From NCBI GenBank assembly GCA_030746295.1, contig JASLMY010000295.1, positions 1 through 5,295 of the forward strand: a stretch of DNA of 5,295 nucleotides, written 5' to 3'. Source of the DNA: Alphaproteobacteria bacterium (GTDB lineage: Bacteria; Pseudomonadota; Alphaproteobacteria; GCA-2731375). Shown here in pieces: positions 1 to 5,295 of the stretch (within the stretch, counting starts at the first letter, position 1; each line of letters opens with the position of its first letter). Position numbers and translations under genes: made by a program. Below the pieces are notes generated by a model. It searched no databases, was not told the origin of the DNA, and saw nothing but the letters and a program-made list of their open reading frames with translations.

Positions 1-408
1 GACGATGCCCTGGGTCGGGCGGGAGCTGGACTCGCGCTTCTCCAAGACCTCCGATTCCGCATAGAGGGTATCGCCGTTGAAGACCGGCGCCGGCATCTGG
101 ATGTCGGTCCAGCCGAGGTTGGCGATCGCCTTTTGGCTCGTGTCCGAGACGCTCATCCCGGCCACCACCGAAACCGTCAGCGCGCTGTTGACGACCGGAC
201 GGCCGAACTCGCTCGCCTTGGCGTATTCGTGGTCGAAGTGGAGCGGGTGCTGGTTCATGGTCAGCAACGTGAACCACGTGTTGTCGGCCTCGGTGATGGT
301 CCGCCCGGGCCGGTGCTCGTAGATCTCGCCGATCCCGAAATCCTCGAAATAGCGGCCGTAGGACTCGCGATATCGGTTCTCCCCCACCTTGACGGCTTCC
401 GCCACCAT
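1..408 (-). CDS. MaoC-family (hot-dog fold) enoyl-CoA hydratase/dehydratase, 3' end cut by window
   Basis: The visible 136 residues read without a stop to the window edge, so the C-terminus lies outside; MaoC domain proteins of this kind are usually about 150-160 residues, so little is missing. The family hydrates or dehydrates acyl-CoA thioesters in the cytoplasm. The hot-dog hydratase signature is seen at residues 50-59 ([10 protein letters not shown]), followed by a small-residue helix ([14 protein letters not shown], 71-84). A second conserved stretch is [17 protein letters not shown] (105-121). The pattern resembles the mesaconyl-/itaconyl-CoA hydratase-like branch more than PhaJ-type (R)-hydratases, but the substrate is not determinable. 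The ATG at 408-406 is chosen because a strong GGAGGAGAGG ribosome-binding site lies at 421-412. The gene diverges from the small gene at 536 and has its own candidate promoter. Confidence 0.9.
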   Translation of the reverse strand, partial: MVAEAVKVGENRYRESYGRYFEDFGIGEIYEHRPGRTITEADNTWFTLLTMNQHPLHFDHEYAKASEFGRPVVNSALTVSVVAGMSVSDTSQKAIANLGWTDIQMPAPVFNGDTLYAESEVLEKRESSSRPTQGIV

Positions 409-458
409 GGGCCTCTCCTCCGGTTGCGCGCGATTTCGCGCCGATCTCTCTTCTGGCC

Positions 459-488
459 AATAAACCCAATCGGCGTCGAGGCTGTCAA
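459..488 (-). promoter_or_regulatory. Candidate sigma70-type promoter for the MaoC gene
   Basis: On the minus strand a perfect TTGACA (488-483) is followed after 18 bases by TTTATT (464-459), a 4/6 match to TATAAT in one of the few AT-rich patches of the region. The expected transcript start is near 452, giving a leader of about 44 nt with the ribosome-binding site at 421-412. Read by eye only. Confidence 0.45.
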
Positions 489-510
489 ACGAGCGGCCGG
501 GCGGTAGTAT
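482..510 (+). promoter_or_regulatory. Candidate promoter for the small gene at 536
   Basis: CTGTCA (482-487) and TAGTAT (505-510) are separated by 17 bases, each a 4/6 match to the -35 and -10 consensus. The predicted start near 517 leaves a leader of about 19 nt. The -35 box overlaps the -35 box of the opposite promoter, so the two would compete or be co-regulated. Confidence 0.35.
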
Positions 511-535
511 CTGGGCAACGCTCGGGAGGCGCCGC

Positions 536-745
536 ATGGCCCACCGCTACCTCGTCCGCACCTTCGTCCGCGATCCCGAGACCGGTGCGCTCGTACCCGG
601 GCCGACCTATTCGGACGACGATCCGGGCGAGATCAGCGCCGACTACGAGGACATGAAAGCCAAGCTTCGGCCCGGCGAGATCATCGAGGTCTGGGACGGC
701 CTGCTGCGCCAGACGCTCGTCCGCCACGAGGCGCCAGACGAATAG
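536..745 (+). CDS. Small hypothetical protein, 69 residues
   Basis: I do not recognise a family. The protein is short, soluble and acidic, with no signal peptide or membrane segment. It opens with a basic beta-like stretch ([11 protein letters not shown], 3-13), then an acidic middle ([16 protein letters not shown], 25-40), then a second likely beta stretch ([17 protein letters not shown], 46-62). It is judged real because GGGAGG (524-529) sits 6 bases before the ATG, third codon positions are strongly G/C, and a candidate promoter precedes it. It diverges from the MaoC gene and converges on the GAF gene with only 13 bases between the stop codons. A long antisense frame covers the same bases but lacks comparable support. 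It could be a small regulatory or accessory protein; no function is claimed. Confidence 0.7.
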   Translation: MAHRYLVRTFVRDPETGALVPGPTYSDDDPGEISADYEDMKAKLRPGEIIEVWDGLLRQTLVRHEAPDE

Positions 746-758
746 TGGGTCGTCCCGC

Positions 759-1331
759 TCATTCCAGAAGGCTGGCGCCACCCTTGGCCATGAAGGCGAG
801 GCTGCCGAGCGCAGCAAAGGCGCGCAGGACCTCCAGGTCCGGCTCGGAGAAGGTGTTGCGGGCCTGGGCCGCGACGACCATTTGGCCCAGCATCTCCTCG
901 CCGTCGAACATCGGCGCATAGAGGGCCGAGCCCATTCGCGAGGTCTTCAGAATCTGCTTGAAATCGGCGTGCTCGTCCGTATTGGCGAGGATCAACGGAG
1001 CCTTTTCAACAAAGACCTGGCCCGGATGGCCGACGTCGATCGGGATCCGAAGCCGGTGCTGCTCGGGCGGGAAGCCGTGCTCGGCGACCAGAATGTGACC
1101 CGCGGCTTCGGGCAGGACGAGAAAGACGCCGGAGATGCGGAACTGGCGCTCGCCCTCTTTCAGGGCGCCCGGTACGAGATGTGCTTGCGCATCGCCCAGA
1201 AGGTCGATGACGGCCCCGGTGAGCGTGGTGAGGGCGGCCTCCACCGCCGCTTGCCGCGCCGCCGCCTCGCCAGCCACGGCGAGCGCCGCCAGCGCCTCGA
1301 TCCGGAAGTGGTCGAAATCGCGCGTCGTCAT
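759..1331 (-). CDS. Stand-alone GAF-domain protein, 190 residues
   Basis: GAF domains bind small ligands such as cyclic nucleotides, other metabolites or chromophores, and often control an attached output domain; here no output domain is present. An alanine-rich helical N-terminus (about 1-50) leads into a GAF core (about 55-180). Core features are ISGVFLVLPEAAGHILVAEHG (66-86), GHPGQVFVEKAPLILANT (101-118), a conserved-looking RMGSALYAPM (132-141), then LGQMVVAAQARNTFSEPDLEVLRAFA (148-173). The start is the ATG at 1331-1329, whose ATGA overlaps the stop of the upstream deacetylase-like gene. No good Shine-Dalgarno precedes it, so translational coupling is likely. An in-frame open extension upstream to 1853 runs antisense-like through the deacetylase gene and is rejected. 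The role may be sensing or as a partner protein for the coupled hydrolase; this is inference. Confidence 0.88.
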   Translation of the reverse strand: MTTRDFDHFRIEALAALAVAGEAAARQAAVEAALTTLTGAVIDLLGDAQAHLVPGALKEGERQFRISGVFLVLPEAAGHILVAEHGFPPEQHRLRIPIDVGHPGQVFVEKAPLILANTDEHADFKQILKTSRMGSALYAPMFDGEEMLGQMVVAAQARNTFSEPDLEVLRAFAALGSLAFMAKGGASLLE

Positions 1332-2185
1332 GGTGCCGGAAAGGCTGCCGTCCAGCGATCGGCGATCGCCTTGCGGGTCGCGAGCCAGACGCCGTCCTGG
1401 GCCTGGACGTGCTCCAAGAAACGCTCGAAATACCCGATCCGCCCAGGCCGGCCGATGATCCGCAAGTGTAGGCCGAGCGACATCACACGCGGAGCCGTCC
1501 GGCCTTCGGCCAACAGGCAATCGAACGTGTCGACCGCATAGTCGAGCCACTGCGCCGGCGTGTAGGCCGGGGCCGTCCACATTTTCATGTCGTTGGAATC
1601 GAGTGCGTAGGGCAGGATCAGGATCGGCTTGTCGTCGGCCCGCTCCCAGAACGGCACATCGTCGGAGAAGTCGTCCATGTGGTAGGTGAAGCCTTCCTCG
1701 ATCAGGAGGCGCCGGGTGTTCTCGGTATAGAGGTAGCGCGACAGCCAGCCGTAGGGGCGCGTGCCGGTCGTCGTCTCGATGCTTTGCACTGCCTTTTGGA
1801 TGAATTCGCGCTCTTCCGTCTCGTCCATCTGGAACTGGTGGACCCAGCGCCAACCGTGGCTGCAGACTTCGTGCCCGCCCTCGGCGATCCGGCGGGCAAG
1901 CTCGGGCGCCCGCTCCAGGCTCAGCGCCGCCGCGGTAAAGGTCGCCGGAACCTGGTAGCGCTCCAACAGTCCCATCACCCGGGGGGCGCCCGCCTTGATG
2001 CCGTAGAGGTAGTTGCTCTCGTTGGCGTAGTTGCGGATCGGCCGGCGCAGGGCGACGCCGAGCTCGTCCACCGGCTCCGGCCCCTTGTCGCCCTCAGCGA
2101 TGCTCATCTCCGAGCCTTCCTCAACATTGACCACGACCGACAATGCGAGGCCGCCGCCCTCGGGCCAGTTCTCCGGTACCGCCAT
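1328..2185 (-). CDS. Polysaccharide deacetylase-family protein, PuuE/allantoinase-like
   Basis: This 285-residue protein belongs to the NodB-like carbohydrate esterase 4 superfamily, in the branch that includes PuuE-type allantoinases, which open cyclic amides rather than deacetylate sugars. Motif 1 reads NVEEG (20-24), the PuuE-like variant of the TFDDG of true deacetylases. Motif 2 is GGHEVCSHGWRW (103-114) with His110. Later blocks are MDDFSDDVPFW (170-180), YALDSNDMKMW (193-203) and LGLHLRIIGRPGR (237-249) with His240. There is no signal peptide, so it is cytoplasmic, again unlike cell-wall deacetylases. The ATG is backed by AGGAGGG at 2196-2190. It heads an operon with the GAF gene (4-bp overlap) and is transcribed away from an amidase. 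Allantoin itself is not proven as substrate; a related cyclic amide or ureide is equally possible. Confidence 0.87.
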   Translation of the reverse strand: MAVPENWPEGGGLALSVVVNVEEGSEMSIAEGDKGPEPVDELGVALRRPIRNYANESNYLYGIKAGAPRVMGLLERYQVPATFTAAALSLERAPELARRIAEGGHEVCSHGWRWVHQFQMDETEEREFIQKAVQSIETTTGTRPYGWLSRYLYTENTRRLLIEEGFTYHMDDFSDDVPFWERADDKPILILPYALDSNDMKMWTAPAYTPAQWLDYAVDTFDCLLAEGRTAPRVMSLGLHLRIIGRPGRIGYFERFLEHVQAQDGVWLATRKAIADRWTAAFPAP

Positions 2186-2189
2186 CCGT

Positions 2190-2196
2190 CCCTCCT
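2190..2196 (-). promoter_or_regulatory. Ribosome-binding site of the deacetylase-like gene
   Basis: AGGAGGG on the minus strand lies 4 bases before the ATG at 2185-2183 and fixes this start. Confidence 0.7.
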
Positions 2197-2211
2197 GCTT
2201 CGCCTCGGCAA

Positions 2212-2240
2212 AGGCTGGCCGCGTCGCTAAGGGCTGTCAA
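2212..2240 (-). promoter_or_regulatory. Possible promoter for the deacetylase-GAF operon
   Basis: A perfect TTGACA (-35) is at 2240-2235 on the minus strand. The hexamer 17 bases on (2217-2212, CAGCCT) is a poor -10, so the call rests on the -35 box and its position in the divergent spacer. Confidence 0.25.
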
Positions 2241-2262
2241 GGAAGCCTCGCCGCTTGCTAAG
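2234..2262 (+). promoter_or_regulatory. Possible promoter for the amidase gene
   Basis: CTGTCA (2234-2239), 17 bases, then GCTAAG (2257-2262). The -35 half matches 4/6 but the -10 only 3/6. Arrangement and -35 sequence match the candidate promoter at 482-510, and the -35 overlaps the opposite strand's TTGACA. Confidence 0.25.
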
Positions 2263-2284
2263 GTTGCGCGAGCCCAGCGCCGCC

Positions 2285-2292
2285 GAGGAAGG
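2285..2292 (+). promoter_or_regulatory. Ribosome-binding site deciding the amidase start
   Basis: GAGGAAGG lies 7 bases before the ATG at 2300. The in-frame TTG at 2255 has no comparable site and would add 15 unconserved-looking residues, so the ATG is preferred. Confidence 0.7.
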
Positions 2293-2299
2293 CATCGCC

Positions 2300-3790
2300 A
2301 TGACAGACGAGATCACCCACCTCTCCGCCACCGAAATCGCCGCCCAGATCCGCGCCAAGGAGCTGAGCGCACGCACGGTGATGGCGGTCCATCAGGCCCG
2401 GATCGAGGCCATCAACCCGACCTTGAACGCGATCTGCACGCTGAACGAGCGGGCGCTGGAGGAGGCGGAGGCCGTCGACCGCCGGCTCCACGCAGGCGAG
2501 CCGCCGAGGCCGCTCGACGGCGTGCCCTTCCTGGCGAAGGACAACATCTACACCAAGGGGATTCGTACCACCTTCGGCTCGCGCCTGATGCAGGACTTTG
2601 TACCGGACGAAGATTCGGTCGTCGTCGAGCGGCTACGGGCGGCCGGCGCCGTGCTGCTCGGGAAGAGCAACACGCCCGAGTTCGCCCACGACGTCAACAC
2701 CACCAACTTCCTCTTCGGCACGACGCGCAACCCGTGGAACCTGAACGTCACCGCCGGCGGCTCGTCGGGCGGCAGCGGCGCCGCCGTCGCCGCTTGCCTG
2801 GCGCCGCTGGCGCTCGGCACCGACCTTGGCGGCTCGATACGCGGCCCCGCTTCTTTCAATGGCCTGGTCGGCATCCGCCCCGCCTTCGGCCGGGTGCCGA
2901 CCTATCCGACCGACCTGCCCTGGGGCCTGTTGGTCACCGGCGTCACCGGCCCGCTCACGCGCTCGGTGGCCGACGCGGCGCTGATGCTGAGCGTGCTGGC
3001 CGGGCCCGACGACCGCGACCCGACGACACTGCCGCGCCAGGACCTGGACTATGTCGCCGCCGCCGCCGGTGAAGCGAACTTGACCGGCCGGCGCCTCGCC
3101 TATGCCGGCGACTTGGGCGACGTCGTGCCGGTCGACCCGGAGGTCGACGAGCTGGCAAGGGCCGCCGCGTACCGCTTCCGCGACTTGGGCCTGGAGGTAA
3201 GCGAGGACAGCTTCGATGCCTCGGACCTGACCGACATCATCCAAGGCACCCGCGGCTTCGGCATGGTCGGCCGCTACGCCGACCGCTACGACGCCCACAA
3301 GGACCTGATGACGCCGCCACTCTTGAACCAGATCGAGGCTTCGCTGCAGCTGGACCTGCGCACCGTGACCCGGGCCGAGCGGCTGCGCGGCACTTATTGG
3401 CAGCGGGTGCGCGAATTCCTCGACCGCTACGACTATATCGTCGCGCCCTCGATCGGGGTGCCGCCCTTCCGCCTCGACGAGCCGCTGCCGACCGAGATCG
3501 GCGGCCGCCCGGTCGCCCGCTACTACGACGCCTTCCTCTCGACCTATGCCTTCTCGGTGACCGGCCTGCCGATCGTCGCGGTGCCTTGCGGCCTGACCAA
3601 GGCCGGCCTGCCGGTCGGCATCCAGATCGTCGGCCGGCGCTACCGCGAGGACCTGGTGATCGAGGCCGCGGCCGCCTTCGAGGCCGGCTGCCCCGAGCAC
3701 TTCCAAGTGCCCGAAATCGACCTCGGCGAGGCCAAGGACCTGGGCGAGGCCTTCTCCTCGCCCGGCTTGGTCATGGAACGGCCGATGTAG
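2300..3790 (+). CDS. Amidase-signature family hydrolase, 496 residues
   Basis: The enzyme hydrolyses a carboxamide to acid and ammonia or amine, in the cytoplasm (no signal peptide). The full catalytic triad of the family is visible: Lys80 in PLDGVPFLAKDN, cis-Ser155 in GGSSGGSG (153-160), and nucleophile Ser179 in GTDLGGSIRGPA (173-184). The 24-residue spacing between the two serines matches fatty acid amide hydrolase. The C-terminal family block FSVTGLPIVAVPCGL begins at about 418 and continues to about 460. Length is normal for the family. GatA of the tRNA amidotransferase shares this fold, but no gatB or gatC is nearby, so a free-standing catabolic amidase is more likely. It diverges from the PuuE-like gene across 114 bp, suggesting shared control and perhaps sequential C-N bond cleavage; the substrate is unknown. 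It ends 23 bases before the converging methyltransferase remnant. Confidence 0.93.
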   Translation: MTDEITHLSATEIAAQIRAKELSARTVMAVHQARIEAINPTLNAICTLNERALEEAEAVDRRLHAGEPPRPLDGVPFLAKDNIYTKGIRTTFGSRLMQDFVPDEDSVVVERLRAAGAVLLGKSNTPEFAHDVNTTNFLFGTTRNPWNLNVTAGGSSGGSGAAVAACLAPLALGTDLGGSIRGPASFNGLVGIRPAFGRVPTYPTDLPWGLLVTGVTGPLTRSVADAALMLSVLAGPDDRDPTTLPRQDLDYVAAAAGEANLTGRRLAYAGDLGDVVPVDPEVDELARAAAYRFRDLGLEVSEDSFDASDLTDIIQGTRGFGMVGRYADRYDAHKDLMTPPLLNQIEASLQLDLRTVTRAERLRGTYWQRVREFLDRYDYIVAPSIGVPPFRLDEPLPTEIGGRPVARYYDAFLSTYAFSVTGLPIVAVPCGLTKAGLPVGIQIVGRRYREDLVIEAAAAFEAGCPEHFQVPEIDLGEAKDLGEAFSSPGLVMERPM

Positions 3791-3813
3791 TTGCGGCCGC
3801 CGCCGTCCAGTGC

Positions 3814-4672
3814 TCACGGCTTGGTGGCGGTCACGATCTTGGTGATTTCCGGGATCATGATGTCGCAGCGGATGTCGACGAAACCCCGTTCCTCGGCCCA
3901 AGAGCCGACTTGCGCTCCGGTGAACGAGACCGGGTCCGTCCGCATCGCCAGATAGGTCATGAAGAAGGCGGCCGTCGACACCGGGCCCGAGCGGTCGTCG
4001 TCCAACATGAAATCGTGCAACAACAGCCGACCACCGGGGCGGAGCGCGTTCCAGGACCGCTCCAGCAATTCGGCGATGTCGCCGCCGCCGACCGCGCTCA
4101 GCAGATAGGACATCAAGACGACGCCCTGGGCCTCGGGCCATGGGGTCTTCAGCGCATCGCCACCAACCAGAGCGATCCGCTCGGTCATGCCGGCATCGCC
4201 GACGAAGCCCGCGGCGACATCAATGACGCTCGGGAAGTCGATGATGGTGGCCGTCAAGTCGGGGAACTTCTCACAGAAAGCGATCGAATAGGCGCCGGTG
4301 CCGCCGGCGACGTCGAGCAGCTTCTCAGCACCGCCGAGATCGAGGGACTTGGCCAACATCATTGCCGGCCCGGTCGAGCCCGCATGTTGGGCGCGGGAGA
4401 AATCATCGGCGTCGTCCGCCTCGGAGAGCCAGCCGCTCATCGACTGGTATTTTAGCCCGGCCTCGTCCCCGGCCAGCCCGGCGTCGAGCCCGGTCATGAT
4501 TGGATAGATCTGTCGATCGATTTGGAAGCGGTAGTAGTCGCCGAAATAGGCCGGCGCCCCCGGACAGATGACCAAACAGTTCGATGTTCAGAGCCGCGAA
4601 GAGCGCCTTCGAAATCATGAAACCATAGGCGAGATGAGATATCTGGCGAACGTCCGTCAACGGTTCCGCCAT
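3814..4672 (-). pseudogene. Broken SAM-dependent O-methyltransferase (acetylserotonin-MT-like), internal deletion with frameshift
   Basis: Two parts of one methyltransferase lie in different frames. The N-terminal part starts at the ATG at 4672-4670, with AAGGGG at 4684-4679, and reads MAEPLTDVRQISHLAYGF through ELFGHLSGG (39 codons, to about 4556); this is the usual dimerisation-domain opening. The rest reads from about 4562 as GAPAYFGDYYRF and on to TATKP, with SAM motif I LLDVAGGTGAYS near 4320-4285, an acidic IIDFP strand, GGDALKTPWPEA, and LRPGGRLLLHDFML. Complete relatives have, from family knowledge, roughly 45-50 residues of winged-helix domain between these parts; here they meet directly, out of frame. 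Translation from the ATG would yield an 89-residue product ending at 4403. The only start for the large part is a TTG at 4575 without a good ribosome-binding site. The LHDW-like catalytic region reads YLLSAV, which lacks the usual His. A sequencing or assembly error remains possible. Confidence 0.75.
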
Positions 4673-4721
4673 GAGGTGCCCCTTGTTCCTATCGGCCGTG
4701 CATTCCCCGGGCCCATGGCGG

Positions 4722-4751
4722 GTTATAGCCGAAGCGCGGCGATTGCGTGAA
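4722..4751 (-). promoter_or_regulatory. Candidate promoter of the methyltransferase remnant
   Basis: On the minus strand TTCACG (4751-4746) and TATAAC (4727-4722) are 18 bases apart, 4/6 and 5/6 matches to consensus. The predicted start near 4715 gives a leader of about 43 nt to the ATG at 4672. The gene therefore seems to keep its own start signals despite the coding lesion. Confidence 0.4.
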
Positions 4752-4784
4752 GAAGGGGCCGCGTATCCTGGTTGTTGCCGGCCC

Positions 4785-4821
4785 GCTTCAATCGAAGCAC
4801 CACGCCGCCCCGAGACGGCGT
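4785..4821. other. Two short inverted repeats after the SnoaL-like gene, weak terminator candidate
   Basis: ACGCCG/CGGCGT (4802-4807 with 4816-4821, loop 8) and GCTTC/GAAGC (4785-4789 with 4794-4798, loop 4) lie 12-48 bases beyond the stop of the SnoaL-like gene. Neither is followed by a T-run on the minus strand, so they are not a convincing intrinsic terminator. The 160-bp interval 4673-4832 holds these, the promoter candidate above, and no supported gene. Confidence 0.2.
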
Positions 4822-4832
4822 CGACGTCCGGA

Positions 4833-5255
4833 CTATGCCGGGTCGACCGTGACCTCTCGGCTGGCGAAGCGCCAGCCGTCAGCGGTGCGCCACAGTTCGT
4901 CGCGGTATGTGCCGGTGACGCGCAGTATCGCCGTCTCACCTTGGCCGGCACCATAGGCGTTCAGATAGCAGCGCTGGGTCGCGGCATCACCATCGACCTC
5001 GATCAGGAGGTTCCAGTTCCAGTGTCTGGCCCTACCCTTGTTGTGGGCGTAATGCGCGGTGCCGTAAGCCTGCAAGGCCTCGCGCCCTTGGTGGCTGCCA
5101 CCGCGGGGATCGCCGTCCGGCAGGCCAACGCAGGTGAAGACGCCGTCCTCGGTGAAGCAGTCGACCCAGGCATCGATATCACCGAAGTCGATGGCCCAGT
5201 TGTATCGGGCCCCGAGCTGGCGGATATCCTCATGATCGTCCGCTTGGCCTGTCAT
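4833..5255 (-). CDS. SnoaL/NTF2-like fold protein, 140 residues
   Basis: The protein has the cone-shaped alpha+beta barrel pattern of the SnoaL-like/NTF2 superfamily, whose members include ketosteroid isomerases, scytalone dehydratase, ring-hydroxylating dioxygenase small subunits and polyketide cyclases, as well as many non-enzymatic ligand binders. The N-terminal helices carry the usual DIRQLGARYNWAIDFGDIDAW (9-30, with Tyr18 and Asp23), then VDCFTEDGVFTCVG (31-44). The sheet follows as RHWNWNLLIEVDGDAA (77-92), ILRVTGTYRDELWRT (110-124) and GWRFASREVTVD (127-138). No signal peptide. The ATG is backed by GGAGGAA at 5267-5261, 5 bases upstream. It lies 160 bp upstream of the methyltransferase remnant on the same strand. 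The chemistry cannot be assigned from sequence; a dehydratase or isomerase role is one option. Confidence 0.88.
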   Translation of the reverse strand: MTGQADDHEDIRQLGARYNWAIDFGDIDAWVDCFTEDGVFTCVGLPDGDPRGGSHQGREALQAYGTAHYAHNKGRARHWNWNLLIEVDGDAATQRCYLNAYGAGQGETAILRVTGTYRDELWRTADGWRFASREVTVDPA

Positions 5256-5295
5256 GTCGGTTCCTCCGGTTGAACAGCTGACGTCGCCGGCACCA

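Noticed and set aside
485..919. A 144-codon minus-strand frame over the small gene and the GAF end
   Set aside because: It overlaps the coding part of the GAF gene in another frame and has no ribosome-binding site or recognisable motif.
1332..1853. In-frame upstream extension of the GAF protein to 364 residues
   Set aside because: The extra 174 residues are an Arg/Pro/Ala-rich shadow of the deacetylase gene in another frame; the ATG at 1331 begins the GAF-type sequence and overlaps the upstream stop.
2255..2299. TTG start for the amidase, 15 codons longer
   Set aside because: The ATG at 2300 has a well-placed GAGGAAGG, while the TTG lies inside the candidate -10 region.
3791..3830. Terminator between the converging amidase and methyltransferase genes
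   Set aside because: The 23-bp gap has GC palindromes such as GCGGCCGC but no stable hairpin followed by a T-run on either strand.
2633..4141. A 502-codon open frame on the minus strand across the amidase gene
   Set aside because: It is antisense to a well-supported amidase and the methyltransferase end, is rich in Arg/Gly/Ala/Val low-complexity runs, and has no recognisable motif; typical of GC-rich shadow frames.
3397..4455. A 352-codon plus-strand frame spanning the amidase end and methyltransferase
   Set aside because: It is a shadow of two real genes, with Arg-rich composition and no family features.
4403..4575. Programmed frameshift joining the two methyltransferase parts
   Set aside because: There is no slippery heptamer, and a shift alone would not restore the missing 45-50 residues; deletion explains it better.

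Overview
This is a GC-rich, gene-dense bacterial segment. Strong purine-rich ribosome-binding sites, high third-position GC and the families present point to an alphaproteobacterium, perhaps Rhodospirillales-like. That placement is inferred from protein style and composition; no marker gene is present. No RNA genes, insertion sequences, CRISPR arrays or long repeats were seen, and no stretch over 300 bases lacks a gene.

Layout, left to right. (1) A leftward MaoC-type enoyl-CoA hydratase, cut by the left edge (1-408). (2) A 127-bp divergent spacer with candidate promoters on both strands, then a small rightward gene of unknown function (536-745). (3) A leftward two-gene operon: a PuuE/allantoinase-like polysaccharide-deacetylase-family protein (1328-2185), followed through an ATGA start/stop overlap by a stand-alone GAF-domain protein (759-1331). 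(4) A 114-bp divergent spacer, then a rightward amidase-signature hydrolase with its Ser-cisSer-Lys triad intact (2300-3790). (5) Facing it, a leftward O-methyltransferase-like gene (3814-4672). It looks broken: the N-terminal 39 codons and the SAM-binding part lie in different frames, and about 45-50 residues expected between them are absent. (6) A leftward SnoaL/NTF2-like small protein (4833-5255) with its own ribosome-binding site, near the right edge.

How the genes may work together: the deacetylase-like protein and the amidase are both C-N bond hydrolases fired from one divergent promoter region, and the GAF protein is translationally coupled to the former. A small catabolic module for an amide, ureide or cyclic amide is a reasonable inference; the substrate cannot be read from the sequence. 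MaoC, SnoaL-like and methyltransferase genes are typical accessory catabolic or tailoring genes, and nothing here ties them to one pathway. The points most worth a second look are the methyltransferase lesion, the deacetylase-GAF-amidase cluster, and the 9-bp element shared by both divergent spacers.
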